Part shown: positions 53,278 to 61,962 of the stretch, in pieces | Layout of the letters: each line of letters begins with the position of its first letter | How positions within the stretch are numbered: position 1 is the stretch's first letter | DNA from: Stutzerimonas stutzeri | Lineage (GTDB): Bacteria; Pseudomonadota; Gammaproteobacteria; Pseudomonadales; Pseudomonadaceae | NCBI RefSeq assembly: GCF_000952685.1 | Contig: NZ_JYHV01000018.1 | Location: forward strand, 1 to 64,000 | Length of the DNA: 64,000 nucleotides | Reading direction: 5' to 3' | Notes under the pieces: generated by a model | What the model saw: only the letters and a program-made list of their open reading frames with translations | Told to the model about the DNA's origin: nothing | The model's database searches: none | Translations under genes and position numbers: made by a program

Positions 53278-54135
53278 ATGGCTTCGACCCGGCTGATCGT
53301 TTCACTTGCTCTACTGACCTTCTGTTCCGCCACTGTCCTGCCCGTTCTGGCCGGTGGCAGCATCACCAACGCGACGCTGCCGGCGACCAAACCCGGTAGC
53401 GTGCGACTGCTCGTGAATCGGACAGGCTCCGGCAAGGCAATGGACGTGCACAACGATACGGACGTGCCGGTCGAAGTGGTGCTGCGCTTGACCCGCATGG
53501 TTAATGTCACTGGTGTCGGCAAGGGTGTCGTTCGCCAGACTGTGCCCGCACGCACCCGCATGCGCGTTGCTACCTTGCGCAAACGCCAGCCTGGTTATCC
53601 GCTGATGTATCAGCAGTCGTTCAGCTATTCATTGATCTACTCACCAGAGCCGGGGAAGAAAGGTTCGGTGGGCGGTTACGCCTATGCGCTTCCTTGGAAA
53701 GGTGGCCCTTTCCGTATTTCCCAAGGCGCCGGAGGAGATTTCAGCCACAACTCGCCCAAAGGCCGCTTTGCTGTAGATGTCGCCATGCCGGTGGGCACGC
53801 CAATCGTAGCGGCACGCGCGGGTACCGTACTGGAAGTGCGCAATAACCAGGGCGGCCGGCTGCCTGATCCGGCGGGCAACTATGTGCGCATTCTTCACGA
53901 CGACGGCAGCCACAGCGCCTATCTGCACCTCAAGCGCGGCTCAGTGCAGGTGCAATCGGGGCAGCAAGTCAAGGCGGGCGCCCTGCTCGGACGCTCCGGC
54001 AATACCGGGCGCAGCACCGGCCCGCATCTGCACTTCGTGGTGCAAAAAGCCTATGGCGATTCGATGGTGTCGATCCCCTTCCGCTTCTCCCAACCGGTCA
54101 ATGCCCTGCCGAACTTCGCCCGCAACGACCCTTGA
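53278..54135 (+). CDS. M23-family metallopeptidase (LytM-like), exported
   Basis: A 285-residue exported protein with signal peptide ASTRLIVSLALLTFCSATV, cleaved near LAGGS. The C-terminal M23/peptidase domain (about 150-270) contains DFSHNSPKGRFAVDVAMPVG (first His and Asp ligands) and GRSTGPHLHFVVQ (HxH ligand), plus NYVRILHDDGSHSAYLHL. Zinc ligands look complete, so it may cleave peptidoglycan cross-bridges in the periplasm. A GTG 18 bases upstream is an alternative start. It follows glgX after a hairpin and ends convergent to DUF2218. Confidence 0.85.
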   Translation: MASTRLIVSLALLTFCSATVLPVLAGGSITNATLPATKPGSVRLLVNRTGSGKAMDVHNDTDVPVEVVLRLTRMVNVTGVGKGVVRQTVPARTRMRVATLRKRQPGYPLMYQQSFSYSLIYSPEPGKKGSVGGYAYALPWKGGPFRISQGAGGDFSHNSPKGRFAVDVAMPVGTPIVAARAGTVLEVRNNQGGRLPDPAGNYVRILHDDGSHSAYLHLKRGSVQVQSGQQVKAGALLGRSGNTGRSTGPHLHFVVQKAYGDSMVSIPFRFSQPVNALPNFARNDP

Positions 54136-54147
54136 GCTACAAAACGA

Positions 54148-54429
54148 TCAGCGCTTCCAGGCGAAATTGAAGATTTCGTCCGCGGACATGCGCTGCAGGT
54201 GGTCGGCCACCACGGTTTCCATTTGAGCCAACTGTCCTTCGTCTTCGGTTTGCACCTGCGCGGTCAGGCTCCCGTCGCCTGCGGTCAGCAGACACTGGGC
54301 ATCGCCAAACGCGATATGGCCTTGTTGATCGTCGAAGCTGACCTCGAACTTGTGACTCCAATGCTTGCAAAGCCTGCGGATCAGGCGACTTGGGTTGGAC
54401 GTTTCGATCTGTACGGTGGAACTGTGCAT
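54148..54429 (-). CDS. DUF2218 protein
   Basis: A 93-residue cytoplasmic protein matching DUF2218. It has the opening TVQIETSNPSRLIRRLCKHW, the central FEVSFDDQQGHIAFGDAQC and the C-terminal METVVADHLQRMSADE. Relatives often occur beside siderophore or metal-uptake genes and some are fused to transporters; no function is established. AGGA lies 7 bases before the ATG. It follows the DODA-type dioxygenase by 28 bases on the same strand, so they are likely co-transcribed. Confidence 0.85.
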   Translation of the reverse strand: MHSSTVQIETSNPSRLIRRLCKHWSHKFEVSFDDQQGHIAFGDAQCLLTAGDGSLTAQVQTEDEGQLAQMETVVADHLQRMSADEIFNFAWKR

Positions 54430-54457
54430 GTTGATTTCCTGATTAAGGGCCGATCGC

Positions 54458-55285
54458 TCAGCCAAACTGGTAGGCCGACAAAGTCGTTTGCATGACCCGG
54501 TCGGAGAATATCTTGCGGCCCGAGCTGTTCGCTCCGGCGCCTGCTGCCACCATGAGCGGCAGCAGATGCTCTTCGCCATGAGGTGGATGACACAGACGCG
54601 CCGATGGCGCCTCGGTCCATTGCTGCAGCAACGCGTCGCGCTGGGCTGGCGCGGCGCTGACGGTTTCGCTCAACCAATGATCGAACGCGTCCGAAATCGG
54701 CGCAAAACGCGGGTCGCCATAGCCTTGCATGTTGTGAAAGCTCATGCCGCTGCCAACAATCAGCACGCCCTCGTCGCGCAACGGCGCGATGGCGTGACCG
54801 ATATCGATATGGGCCTGGGCATTCAGGTCGCTGCGCAACGACAGCTGCACGACCGGCACGTCCGCATCCGGAAACATCAGCTTCAGAGGAATGAAGACAC
54901 CGTGGTCGTAACCGCGCTGTGGATCTTCGCCAGCAGCGATTCCGGCCTTGCCAAGCAGATCGACCAAGCGCGTCGCCAATGCAGGATCGCCCGGCGCCGG
55001 GTAGCGCAGCTCATAGGTATGCGCTGGAAAGCCGCTGTAATCGTAGATCAGTTCAGGACTGGTGCTGGCGGTGACCATGACCTTGCGCTCCAGCCAGTGG
55101 CCGGACACCAGCACGATGGCACGCGGTCGCTGTGGCAGCGATGCGGCGACGCCTTTGAGGAAGGCGGCCATCTTGTCCCAGGCATCGACCGGATTCCACT
55201 CCATGAAGAAGCAAGGGCCGGCGCCATGCGGTACGAACAGGGTGGGCATGCGCGTCGGTGGCGCGTCTTCGTGCTGGCGGGTCAT
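54458..55285 (-). CDS. 4,5-DOPA-type extradiol dioxygenase (YgiD/DODA family)
   Basis: A 275-residue class III extradiol dioxygenase of the DODA/YgiD family, which cleaves catechol rings such as L-DOPA at the 4,5 position. Metal-ligand regions are visible as TLFVPHGAGPCFFME, IVLVSGHWLER, GYDHGVFIPLKLMFP and GSGMSFHNM. The start MTRQHEDAP is chosen; much longer forms upstream would run into the divergent promoter. A LysR gene diverges 104 bases away. The physiological substrate in pseudomonads is not known; phenolic or aromatic detoxification is a reasonable inference. Confidence 0.85.
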   Translation of the reverse strand: MTRQHEDAPPTRMPTLFVPHGAGPCFFMEWNPVDAWDKMAAFLKGVAASLPQRPRAIVLVSGHWLERKVMVTASTSPELIYDYSGFPAHTYELRYPAPGDPALATRLVDLLGKAGIAAGEDPQRGYDHGVFIPLKLMFPDADVPVVQLSLRSDLNAQAHIDIGHAIAPLRDEGVLIVGSGMSFHNMQGYGDPRFAPISDAFDHWLSETVSAAPAQRDALLQQWTEAPSARLCHPPHGEEHLLPLMVAAGAGANSSGRKIFSDRVMQTTLSAYQFG

Positions 55286-55362
55286 GTCATCGTCGTCCTC
55301 GCGTGTGAGGCGACAAGTATGGATTACACTTCGTATGGCTTTAACAAGGCAAAACGCCTCAA

Positions 55363-55374
55363 CAGTTCTAACTG
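55363..55374. promoter_or_regulatory. Short palindrome before divergent LysR gene
   Basis: CAGTT-CT-AACTG is a 5-bp dyad 15 bases before the LysR start codon and about 77 bases before the divergent dioxygenase gene. It is a weak candidate for a LysR half-operator. Confidence 0.25.
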
Positions 55375-55389
55375 AGAGTAGGAGCCAAG

Positions 55390-56310
55390 ATGCTCGACCG
55401 AATAACAGGAATGCGAGTGTTCGCCCGGGCCGCCAGCGCCGGCAGCCTTTCCGCCGCGGCGCGGCATCTCGGGCTATCTCCTGCGATGGCGACCAAACAT
55501 GTCGATGCACTTGAAGCCCGGCTCGGCGTCAAACTGTTCCATCGCAGCACGCGGCGCCTGAGCCTCACGGCAGCTGGCAGCAGCTATCTCGAAGCATGCC
55601 TGCGACTGCTGCCGGAGATCGACGAGGCCGAAGCGAGCATCGCATCGCAGCGGGTCGACGCCTCTGGCCTTCTGCGGATGAACGTGCCGCTATCGTTCGG
55701 CACTCGCTTCATCGCTCCGCTGATGCCGGGGTTCAGCCGGCGCCACCCGGCCGTGAAAATCGAGTTGGGGCTGACCGATAGCCAGGTCGATCTGATCGAT
55801 GGCAGCTGGGACATGGCCGTACGCATCGGCCGCCTCACCGACAGTCCGTTGCAGGCCAGGCGCCTGGCGGACTGCCCAATGCTGGTATGCGCTTCACCCG
55901 GCTATCTGACGGAGCATGGTGTACCGAAGCGGGTGAGCGATCTATCTCGGCACAATTGCCTCGGCTACAGCCTGTCAACCTTGTCGGGTGGCCGCGAGTG
56001 GGCATTCGGCCCGGCCGGTGAATTTCGAGTGCCCATCCAAGGCAACCTGATCGCCAACAACGGGGCGGCTCTGGTAGCGGCTGCGGTGGGCGATCAGGGC
56101 CTGATCTATCAACCGCAGTTCATCGTTGCCGCTGCTTTGAGCCGCGGCGAACTGGTGACGATAGAGCTGGACCAGCCATCGCTTGGGCTCGGCGGCATCC
56201 ATGTGGTTTACCCCCCCGATCGCCGCCCCCCGGCCAAAGTGCGAGCGATGATCGACTATCTGGTCGAAGCCTTCTCCGGCGAGCTGCCCTGGGCCTCGCC
56301 GCGCACCTGA
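55390..56310 (+). CDS. LysR-family regulator (AaeR/DsdC-like group)
   Basis: A 306-residue LysR regulator. The helix-turn-helix is SLSAAARHLGLSPAMATKHV, followed by LGVKLFHRSTRRLSLTAAGS. The effector domain has VDLIDGSWDMAVRIGRLTDS and CPMLVCASPGYLTEHG, of the large subgroup that often regulates adjacent pirin, SDR or dioxygenase genes. AGGAG lies 5 bases before the ATG. It diverges from the DODA gene and probably regulates it. Confidence 0.9.
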   Translation: MLDRITGMRVFARAASAGSLSAAARHLGLSPAMATKHVDALEARLGVKLFHRSTRRLSLTAAGSSYLEACLRLLPEIDEAEASIASQRVDASGLLRMNVPLSFGTRFIAPLMPGFSRRHPAVKIELGLTDSQVDLIDGSWDMAVRIGRLTDSPLQARRLADCPMLVCASPGYLTEHGVPKRVSDLSRHNCLGYSLSTLSGGREWAFGPAGEFRVPIQGNLIANNGAALVAAAVGDQGLIYQPQFIVAAALSRGELVTIELDQPSLGLGGIHVVYPPDRRPPAKVRAMIDYLVEAFSGELPWASPRT

Positions 56311-56621
56311 CGTGGCTCGCCCCCTTCGGCATCGCTGCCGGCCGCTTGTCGTTCTCGACTGATCTCCCCGCCAAAACGCCGCGGCAGAGGCCGCGCATGC
56401 GCGGCGGATTGAAAAAAAGATGAACCGCGAAAGCCTCGATTAGTCCGAATGAAGGTGCACCTGTTCGGCGCAGCGTGCCGTTGGACGACTCGCCGGCCAA
56501 GCCCGGGCCGATCCGCAGGAACGCCGACCGGTTCTCGACCGGCTGACCTACAAGCAGGACGTCACCAATCATCCATGCCGTTCGAGTCCAACAGGCTGGA
56601 ACGGTGCGTTACGGAGTAGCC
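56311..56621. other. Intergenic region with GC palindrome
   Basis: This 311-base gap holds a perfect 16-bp palindrome, GCCGCGCATGCGCGGC, at 56390-56405. Overlapping it, a longer CGCCGCG/CGCGGCG stem can form. A run of seven A follows at 56413-56419. No gene is supported. A 5-bp dyad CCGGT-TCTCG-ACCGG lies near 56530. Confidence 0.45.
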
Positions 56622-57890
56622 ATGAAAGCTGTCGTTTATCACGGTGTCGGCGATATCCGCCTTGAGGACGTAGCCGAACCACGCATCGAAGCCCCTACCG
56701 ACGCCATCGTTCGCATCACCGCCTCGGCCATCTGCGGCACAGATCTGCACTTCGTTCGGGGCACCGTCAGCGGAATGAAGCCCGGCACCATCCTTGGCCA
56801 CGAGGCCGTAGGCATCGTCGAGGAATTGGGTGAAGACGTCCGTAACCTGCAAGTCGGCGATCGGGTGGTGGTTCCGTCGACCATCGCCTGTGGCAACTGC
56901 TCCTATTGCCGCTCCGGCTATTTCGCCCAGTGCGACGTCGCCAACCCGAACGGCAAGGAGGCCGGCACGTCCTTTTATGGCGGCCCGTCCCAGACTGGGC
57001 CGTTCCATGGCATGCAGGCCGAGAAAGCACGTATCCCCTTCGCCAATATCGGTCTGGTCAAGCTGCCGGCGGATATCAGTGATGACCAGGCGATTCTGCT
57101 TTCCGACATTTTCCCGACCGGTTATTTCGGCGCGGAAATGGCCGAGATCCGCTCGGGCGATACCGTGGCCGTGTTCGGCTGCGGCCCGGTCGGCCAATTC
57201 GCCATCGCCAGTGCCAAACTACTGGGCGCCGGGCGCGTCTTTGCCATCGACCAGTTCGAGGACCGCCTGCGCATGGCGCAGCGCCAAGGCGCGGAAGTCA
57301 TCGATTTCAATCGTGAGGATCCGGTCGAAACGTTGAAGCGGCTCACCGCCGGAATCGGTGTCGACCGCGTGATCGATGCGGTCGGCATTGATGCCGAACA
57401 TGGCTGCTGCGGCGGTAAGCCGGCCGACGGTGCGCAGTCCGGTCAGGGTGCCCAGTGGCAGCCCGGCGACGGCCCATCGCAGGCCCTGGAATGGGCGGTG
57501 CAGAGCTTGGCGAAGGCCGGCACCCTGTCCATCATCGGCGTCTATCCACCAGATGCGATGACTTTTCCCATCGGCATGGCGATGAACAAGAACATCACCA
57601 TGAACATGGGCAACTGCCATCACCGCAAATACATTCCGCGGCTGATCGAAATGATCCAGGCGCGGCGCATCGACCCTGCGAAGATTCTGACCCAGATCAA
57701 GCCGATGACCGACGCCATCGCGGCCTTCGAGGCGTTCGATCGGCGCGAGCGCGGCTGGATCAAGGTGGAATTGCAACCACAGCGGGGCCATTCCGCCGGG
57801 GCTGGATCGGAGGAGAACGTCGTCGATCAGGCGGTTGCCGACACCTTCCCCGCCAGCGATCCAACCAGCATGCAGAGTCCCGGCAGGTAG
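56622..57890 (+). CDS. Zinc alcohol dehydrogenase with C-terminal FPASDP tail
   Basis: A 422-residue zinc-dependent dehydrogenase of the formaldehyde/glutathione-independent group. Catalytic-zinc motifs are ASAICGTDLHF and LGHEAVGIVEE; the structural zinc lobe is CGNCSYCRSGYFAQC; the cofactor loop is VFGCGPVGQFAIASA. Between the Rossmann and C-terminal parts lies a Gly/Gln/Pro-rich insert (GKPADGAQSGQGAQW). The last 25 residues form a separate tail ending DTFPASDPTSMQSPGR, a motif I have seen at the end of various stress proteins. GGAG lies 5 bases before the ATG. The DUF72 gene follows 13 bases later. From memory it resembles PA2158. Confidence 0.85.
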   Translation: MKAVVYHGVGDIRLEDVAEPRIEAPTDAIVRITASAICGTDLHFVRGTVSGMKPGTILGHEAVGIVEELGEDVRNLQVGDRVVVPSTIACGNCSYCRSGYFAQCDVANPNGKEAGTSFYGGPSQTGPFHGMQAEKARIPFANIGLVKLPADISDDQAILLSDIFPTGYFGAEMAEIRSGDTVAVFGCGPVGQFAIASAKLLGAGRVFAIDQFEDRLRMAQRQGAEVIDFNREDPVETLKRLTAGIGVDRVIDAVGIDAEHGCCGGKPADGAQSGQGAQWQPGDGPSQALEWAVQSLAKAGTLSIIGVYPPDAMTFPIGMAMNKNITMNMGNCHHRKYIPRLIEMIQARRIDPAKILTQIKPMTDAIAAFEAFDRRERGWIKVELQPQRGHSAGAGSEENVVDQAVADTFPASDPTSMQSPGR

Positions 57891-57903
57891 CAGGAGAAAA
57901 GCG

Positions 57904-58821
57904 ATGGCGGCCATCCATATCGGAATATCGGGCTGGCGCTACGCACCCTGGCGAGGCGACTTCTATCCCAAGGGCCTTACCCAGAAGAACGAGCTCAGGT
58001 TCGCCTCGCGTGCGGTAAACAGCATCGAGATCAACGGTTCCTTCTACGCGCTCCAGCGACCTGAGCTGTACACCGGCTGGTACGACGAAACCCCGAAGGG
58101 CTTCGTCTTCAGCGTCAAGGCGCCGCGCTATATCACGCATATCCTGCGCTTGCGCGATGTGGAGAAGCCCATCGCCAATTTTCTTGCCTCTGGCGTACTG
58201 GCGCTCAAGGACAAGCTCGGGCCGATGCTGTGGCAGTTTCCACCTTCGTTCAAGTTCGACGCAGCGCTCTTCGAAACCTTTCTCAAACTGTTGCCGCACG
58301 ACACCGAGGCAGCGCTGGAAATGGCCAAGGGATGCGAGGCGCGAATGGAGGGCCGCAGTTATTTGCAGATCGACCGCAAGCGCCGGCTGCGCCACGCCGT
58401 GGAAATTCGTAACCAGAGCTTCGTTGACCCCGCGTTCGTTGCGCTGCTGCGCAAGTACAAGGTCGCACTGGTCGTGGCGGACACCGCCGGCAAATGGCCC
58501 TATCGCGAGGATCTCACCAGCGATTTCGTCTACATCCGCCTGCATGGCGCCGAAGAGCTCTATACCAGCGGCTACAGCGAAGAGGCGCTGGACAACTGGT
58601 GCCAGCGCATAACGCTGTGGAACCAGGGCGGGCAACCCGACGACGCCCATCTCATCTCGGACGATAAGCCCCCATCACGCCAGGCGCGGGAGGTGTACTG
58701 CTATTTCGACAACGACGTGAAGGTCCGAGCGCCCTACGATGCGCGGCAGCTGTTGCGCCGGCTCGGGCTGGAGGAAAACCTGGAGACCACTCCGGGCCAC
58801 CTGGAAGGAGCACTGGCTTGA
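57904..58821 (+). CDS. DUF72 (YecE-family) TIM-barrel protein
   Basis: A 305-residue protein of the DUF72/YecE family, predicted TIM barrel. Family signatures are HIGISGWRYAPWRGDFYPKG, EINGSFYALQ, GFVFSVKAPRYITH, LGPMLWQFPPSFKFD, RHAVEIRNQSF and YIRLHGAEELYTSGYS. The biochemical function is unsettled; the conserved acidic and aromatic residues suggest an enzyme. AGGAG lies 7 bases before the ATG. Its stop overlaps the next start by 4 bases (TTGA), so it is co-translated with the ybhP-like gene. Confidence 0.88.
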   Translation: MAAIHIGISGWRYAPWRGDFYPKGLTQKNELRFASRAVNSIEINGSFYALQRPELYTGWYDETPKGFVFSVKAPRYITHILRLRDVEKPIANFLASGVLALKDKLGPMLWQFPPSFKFDAALFETFLKLLPHDTEAALEMAKGCEARMEGRSYLQIDRKRRLRHAVEIRNQSFVDPAFVALLRKYKVALVVADTAGKWPYREDLTSDFVYIRLHGAEELYTSGYSEEALDNWCQRITLWNQGGQPDDAHLISDDKPPSRQAREVYCYFDNDVKVRAPYDARQLLRRLGLEENLETTPGHLEGALA

Positions 58822-59621
58822 ATCTGGACAAGAATCACCCACTGGACAGCAGCGACCTGGACGCCCACATGTCCACGGCGGTCAACGCAGTCCGCCTGCT
58901 TACCGTCAACACCCACAAGGGCTTCACCGCCCTCAATCGCCGATTCATCCTGCCGGAGCTGCGCGAGGCGGTCAGGGCGGTCTCGGCCGACGTCGTATTT
59001 CTTCAGGAAGTGCTGGGCACCCACGAGAAACACGCCTTGCGCTTTCACGACTGGCCGAAGATGTCGCAGTACGAATTTCTCGCCGACAGCATCTGGACCG
59101 ACTTCGCCTATGGCCGCAACGCGGTCTACCCGGACGGCGATCACGGCAATGCGCTGCTGTCGAAGTTTCCGATCACGCGCTACGAGAACCTCGACATTTC
59201 CATCGCCGGGCCGGAGCGCCGCGGCTTGTTGCATAGCGTGCTGCAGGTGCCGGGCCATGAGGAGTTTCATGCCATCTGTGTGCACCTGGGCCTGCGCGAA
59301 TCGCACCGACAGCAACAGCTCGGTCTGCTGTGCGAGCTCCTCGACTCGCTGCCCCAGGGCGCCCCGGTGGTGGTCGCCGGCGATTTTAACGACTGGCGGC
59401 TGAAGGGCGCTCAGATCCTGGATCGTTGCGCCGGCATGCATGAGGTATTCGCCGTGTCCCAGGGCAAGGTGGCCAAGACCTTCCCGGCGCGTTGGCCGAT
59501 GCTGCGCCTGGACCGCATCTATGTGCGCAACGCCACGAGTCATAAAGCACGGATTCTCGGTAACAAACCCTGGACGCACTTGTCCGATCATCTGCCCTTG
59601 GCGGTGGAGATACACCTATGA
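58818..59621 (+). CDS. Endonuclease/exonuclease/phosphatase-family protein (YbhP-like)
   Basis: A 267-residue EEP-superfamily protein with TTG start. AAGGAG lies 8 bases upstream and the start overlaps the DUF72 stop. The catalytic pattern is RLLTVNTHKGF (Asn), VVFLQEVLG (Glu), VHLGLRESHRQQQ (His), VVVAGDFNDWR (Asp, Asn) and LSDHLPLAVEI (terminal Asp-His). The metal-dependent phosphodiesterase or phosphatase activity is known for the family. In E. coli ybhP stands immediately before clsB and ybhN, the same order as here, suggesting a role in phospholipid turnover rather than DNA. Confidence 0.88.
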   Translation: MNLDKNHPLDSSDLDAHMSTAVNAVRLLTVNTHKGFTALNRRFILPELREAVRAVSADVVFLQEVLGTHEKHALRFHDWPKMSQYEFLADSIWTDFAYGRNAVYPDGDHGNALLSKFPITRYENLDISIAGPERRGLLHSVLQVPGHEEFHAICVHLGLRESHRQQQLGLLCELLDSLPQGAPVVVAGDFNDWRLKGAQILDRCAGMHEVFAVSQGKVAKTFPARWPMLRLDRIYVRNATSHKARILGNKPWTHLSDHLPLAVEIHL

Positions 59622-60856
59622 ATTTTCACTGGAGAGACGGGAATCGTCTTCAGTTGCTGGAAAACGGCGAGGAGTTCTTCCCCGCCGTGTTCGAGGCCAT
59701 TGCGGCCGCAGAAAAGGAAGTCCTGCTGGAAACCTTCATTTTCTTCAAGGACAAAGTGGGCCAAGAGTTGCAGAAAGTCCTGATCGCTGCTGCCGAACGC
59801 GGCGTCAGCGTCGACGTCACTGTAGACGGCTATGGCTCGGCTGACCTGAATGGCAACTTCGCCGCGGCGATGACGCGGGCCGGTGTACGCATTCATATGT
59901 TCGACCCGGGCAAACGGCTGCTCGGCAAGCGCGTCAACGTGTTCCGACGCATGCACCGCAAGATCGTCGTGGTCGATGGTCAGGTCGCCTTCATCGGCGG
60001 TATCAATTTTTCTGCCGATCACCTGGGCGATTACGGCCCTGCAGCCAAGCAGGATTACGCGCTGCAGGTCGAGGGGCCCATCGTCCACGACATCCATCGC
60101 TTCGCCCTCAGCACCATCGCGCCGAACCAGGCGAATCGGCGCTGGTGGCATCGACGGGTGCGTACGCAAAGCAACGGCTACGTTGGTGTCAGTCGGGGCG
60201 AAGCACGTGCGCTGTTCGTGACTCGAGACAACCACAACCACCGCAACGATATCGAGCAGCATTATTTGCAAGCGATTCGTGACGCTCGCTCGCGCCTGTT
60301 GATCGCCAATGCCTATTTCTTTCCCGGCTATCGGCTGCTGCGCGAGATCCGCAACGCCGCTCGGCGCGGCGTGCGGGTGCGGTTGATTCTGCAGGGTCAA
60401 CCGGATATGCCGATCGCCAAGTTCGGCGCGCGCATGCTGTACAACTACCTGATGAACGACGGCGTCGAGATCCATGAGTACTGCCGCCGGCCGTTGCACG
60501 GCAAGGTCGCGCTGGCCGATTACGAATGGTCAACGGTGGGTTCGAGCAATCTCGATCCGCTCAGTCTGTCGCTCAACCTAGAGGCCAATCTGATCATTCG
60601 TGATCATGCGTTCAACCGCCAACTGCATGAAAATCTGGACCGTTTGCTGCAGGAGGATTGCCGGCGCATTCCGCTGGAACGCATGATCCGCGGTTATTGG
60701 TGGCGCGCACCGCTAGCCTTTTTCATCTTCCATTTTCTACGGCATTTTCCGCAGCTGGTCGGCCTGTTCCCAGCACACCGCCCCAAGCTGCAGCTGATCG
60801 ACCCGGAGCCGCTTGAGCCCAGTCCTCCGGCACCCTTGCAACGAGACCATCAATGA
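59618..60856 (+). CDS. clsB: Cardiolipin synthase ClsB
   Basis: A 412-residue phospholipase D-superfamily enzyme that joins phosphatidylglycerol units to cardiolipin. Two HKD motifs are present: His113 in HRKIVVVDGQVAFIGG, and His294 in HGKVALADYEWSTVGSSNLD. It lacks the two N-terminal membrane helices of ClsA, which marks the ClsB type; a C-terminal hydrophobic patch (APLAFFIFHFLRHFPQLVGL) could anchor it. It overlaps both neighbours by 4 bases (ATGA). From memory P. aeruginosa PA2155 corresponds. Confidence 0.92.
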   Translation: MNFHWRDGNRLQLLENGEEFFPAVFEAIAAAEKEVLLETFIFFKDKVGQELQKVLIAAAERGVSVDVTVDGYGSADLNGNFAAAMTRAGVRIHMFDPGKRLLGKRVNVFRRMHRKIVVVDGQVAFIGGINFSADHLGDYGPAAKQDYALQVEGPIVHDIHRFALSTIAPNQANRRWWHRRVRTQSNGYVGVSRGEARALFVTRDNHNHRNDIEQHYLQAIRDARSRLLIANAYFFPGYRLLREIRNAARRGVRVRLILQGQPDMPIAKFGARMLYNYLMNDGVEIHEYCRRPLHGKVALADYEWSTVGSSNLDPLSLSLNLEANLIIRDHAFNRQLHENLDRLLQEDCRRIPLERMIRGYWWRAPLAFFIFHFLRHFPQLVGLFPAHRPKLQLIDPEPLEPSPPAPLQRDHQ

Positions 60857-61887
60857 GCGAGACCCAAGACGCGTCACGCAGCGGTTGGCGGCGACGCTGG
60901 CCGCTGATCAAGAAGATCCTGACCTATGTCTTCTTCGTGCTGGTCGCCGGGCTGCTGGTGGGCTTGGCGCGCAATGTCGACTGGCCTGAGGTCTATCGGA
61001 CGCTGAGCAACTACAACGCCCGTACGCTCTGGCTCGCAGGCGCCGCCACCTTCGGCAGCTACGCCGTGTATTGTAGTTTCGACGTCCTCGGCAAGCGCTA
61101 CGCGCAGCACAATTTGCCGGTGCGCCAGATCGTGCCGGTGACCTTCGTCTGCTACGCCTTCAACCTCAACCTGAGCGCCTGGGTTGGCGGCATCGCGCTG
61201 CGCTATCGGCTGTACTCACGATTGGGTTTGCGCGCTTCGCAGATCACCCGAGTGTTCACGCTCAGCGTGCTCACCAACTGGCTCGGCTATATCTGGCTGG
61301 CCGGATTGATCTTTTCGTTGGGCTGGATCACCCCACCGGAGAGCTGGGAGATTGGCGATACGGCGCTGCGCATGCTCGGTGCCGGCTTGCTGCTGCTCGC
61401 GCTGGTCTATCTTTGGGCGTGCGGCTTCTCCAAGCGCCGCCACTGGACGATACGCAAACATCAGATCCACCTGCCATCACTGCGATTGGCTGCCTTGCAG
61501 ATGCTGCTGGGCGCTGCGAACTGGTCGCTGATGGCACTCGTGGTCTATTTCATGTTGTCGCAACAGGTCGCCTACCCCACGGTGCTGGGGATCCTCATGA
61601 TCAGCAGCATCGCCGGAGTGATTGCCCACATTCCGGCGGGCCTGGGTGTGATCGAAGCGGTGTTCGTGGCAGCCCTTGGCGGCGAACTCAGCAACAGTAC
61701 GATCGTAGCCGGCCTGATCGGCTATCGCGTCGTGTATTTCCTGGTGCCGCTGTGCTTGGCCACTATGCTCTACGTCGTGCTCGAAGCCCGGGCGAAGAAG
61801 TTGCGCTCCGGAAACGAGGCTCAACCCAGCGAAGAAAAAGCGCCGGGAGACCATCCGTCCAGCGCTCAAAAAGCCGTTAGCCGCTAA
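60853..61887 (+). CDS. YbhN/UPF0104-family integral membrane protein
   Basis: A 344-residue polytopic membrane protein with about eight helices, of the lysylphosphatidylglycerol synthase transmembrane (UPF0104/YbhN) family. Signatures are ARTLWLAGAATFGSYAVYC, FNLNLSAWVGGIALRYRLY, MISSIAGVIAHIPAGLGVIE and ALGGELSNSTIVAGLIGYR. The C-terminal aminoacyl-transferase domain of MprF is absent. In E. coli YbhN is linked genetically to cardiolipin handling. It is the last gene of the DUF72-ybhP-clsB-ybhN unit, overlapping clsB by 4 bases, and ends at a strong hairpin. Confidence 0.88.
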   Translation: MSETQDASRSGWRRRWPLIKKILTYVFFVLVAGLLVGLARNVDWPEVYRTLSNYNARTLWLAGAATFGSYAVYCSFDVLGKRYAQHNLPVRQIVPVTFVCYAFNLNLSAWVGGIALRYRLYSRLGLRASQITRVFTLSVLTNWLGYIWLAGLIFSLGWITPPESWEIGDTALRMLGAGLLLLALVYLWACGFSKRRHWTIRKHQIHLPSLRLAALQMLLGAANWSLMALVVYFMLSQQVAYPTVLGILMISSIAGVIAHIPAGLGVIEAVFVAALGGELSNSTIVAGLIGYRVVYFLVPLCLATMLYVVLEARAKKLRSGNEAQPSEEKAPGDHPSSAQKAVSR

Positions 61888-61904
61888 ACGAGACGAATAA
61901 AAAT

Positions 61905-61928
61905 AAGCCGGGACGATTGTCCCGGCTT
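61905..61928. terminator. Bidirectional intrinsic terminator
   Basis: AAGCCGGGAC-GATT-GTCCCGGCTT has perfect 10-bp arms and a 4-base loop between convergent genes. On the minus strand an upstream A-rich run supplies U residues (for glgB). On the plus strand CTGTCTTTCC follows. Confidence 0.88.
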
Positions 61929-61962
61929 CTGTCTTTCCGGCGTCCTGTTGGACGCTTGGGCA

